This document shows positions 63,867 through 64,000 of a stretch of 64,000 nt of DNA, piece by piece. The translations under genes and the position numbers were made by a program. The stretch's first letter is position 1. Every line of letters begins with the position of its first letter. Source of the DNA: Arachis hypogaea (taxonomy: Eukaryota > Streptophyta > Magnoliopsida > Fabales > Fabaceae); NCBI RefSeq assembly GCF_003086295.3, contig NC_092051.1, positions 81,042,445-81,106,444 of the forward strand, written 5' to 3'. The notes under the pieces are model-generated. The model searched no databases, was not told the origin of the DNA, and worked only from the letters and a program-made list of their open reading frames with translations.

Positions 63867-64000
63867 ATTAATAAAAGGGGACAAAATGCCCCAATGTAAG
63901 TAGTGAAAGCAATGCATATGAGTTGTACTTGAAATTAGAATGCATGAATATGTGGAAAACATGGTTAATGGATGGTTAGATGTTTTATTATGATTACATG

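Larger units (their letters stand above)
56322..64000 (+). mobile_element. Element F: retrotransposon, right end outside window
   Basis: 5' LTR 56322-59578 (interrupted by G), tRNA-Asp-type primer site, AT-rich leader, Pro/Tyr-rich ORF, post-ORF stem-loops, GACGCG palindrome array, small ORF2-like start, long 3' region. No gag core, protease, RT or integrase was recognised, so this copy appears non-autonomous. GCCAG (56317-56321) is the predicted target duplication. Confidence 0.8.
62381..64000 (+). other. Element F 3' region to the window edge
   Basis: No gene beyond a tiny ORF2-like start at 62909. Notable: a hairpin-forming CACCGAGGACGGTG near 63030; TTTAAGTGTGGGGAGG (63049) and TTAAGTGTGGGAAAAG (63663), which resemble the TAAGTTTGGTGT motif of A-C; and a purine tract (63781-63866). 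The 3' LTR is not reached. Confidence 0.7.

Overview
The window is plant nuclear DNA made almost entirely of nested LTR retrotransposons of the Ty3/gypsy superfamily. The families and their LTR ends (TGATGAGCGGATAATT, TGATGCGCG, TGATAAACC) are ones I associate with legumes and most probably Arachis (peanut). That species call is from memory, not a search. I see no convincing host protein-coding gene, rRNA or functional tRNA gene.

Layout, oldest to youngest layer. An LTR remnant, element E (52277-54604, minus), was hit by a large Athila-like element B (minus strand). B's 5' LTR is 50738-52276; its internal region runs leftwards and leaves the window at base 1. Four elements are nested in B directly or indirectly. 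A (1588-15286, plus, TSD CTTGC) carries a 3.8-kb solo-LTR-like element H (10886-14718, TSD GTGAC) in its 3' LTR. C (26002-37217, minus, TSD CCAAG) and D (37313-48090, minus, TSD CATGG) also lie in B. A, C, D and H each have perfect 5-bp target-site duplications, so the order is directly readable. To the right, 54605-56321 is unassigned AT-rich DNA. A plus-strand element F starts at 56322, has another LTR (G, 57477-59064) inside its 5' LTR, and leaves the window at 64000.

Coding content. B holds a broken but recognisable gag-protease-RT-RNase H-integrase and an accessory ORF2 in the position after pol. Its leader-gag-protease-RT5' segment is present three times in tandem. A is gag-protease only. 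C keeps gag-protease joined to an integrase-tail-like region, lacks RT/RNase H/integrase core, and has an intact 513-aa ORF2. D is a Tat-type element (dual RNase H) with a 5.1-kb gag-pol frame broken by seven stops and no frameshift, plus an antisense accessory gene and six 108-bp repeats. F has a Pro/Tyr-rich acidic ORF and no pol in the window.

The most interesting material is noncoding. Elements A, B, C and F share a compact stem-loop element just after the stop codon of the main ORF, with compensatory base changes. A, B, C and G share two stem-loops near the 3' end of the LTR, one with a conserved, partly palindromic loop. Most families also carry their own array of short inverted repeats in the LTR or in the spacer after pol.
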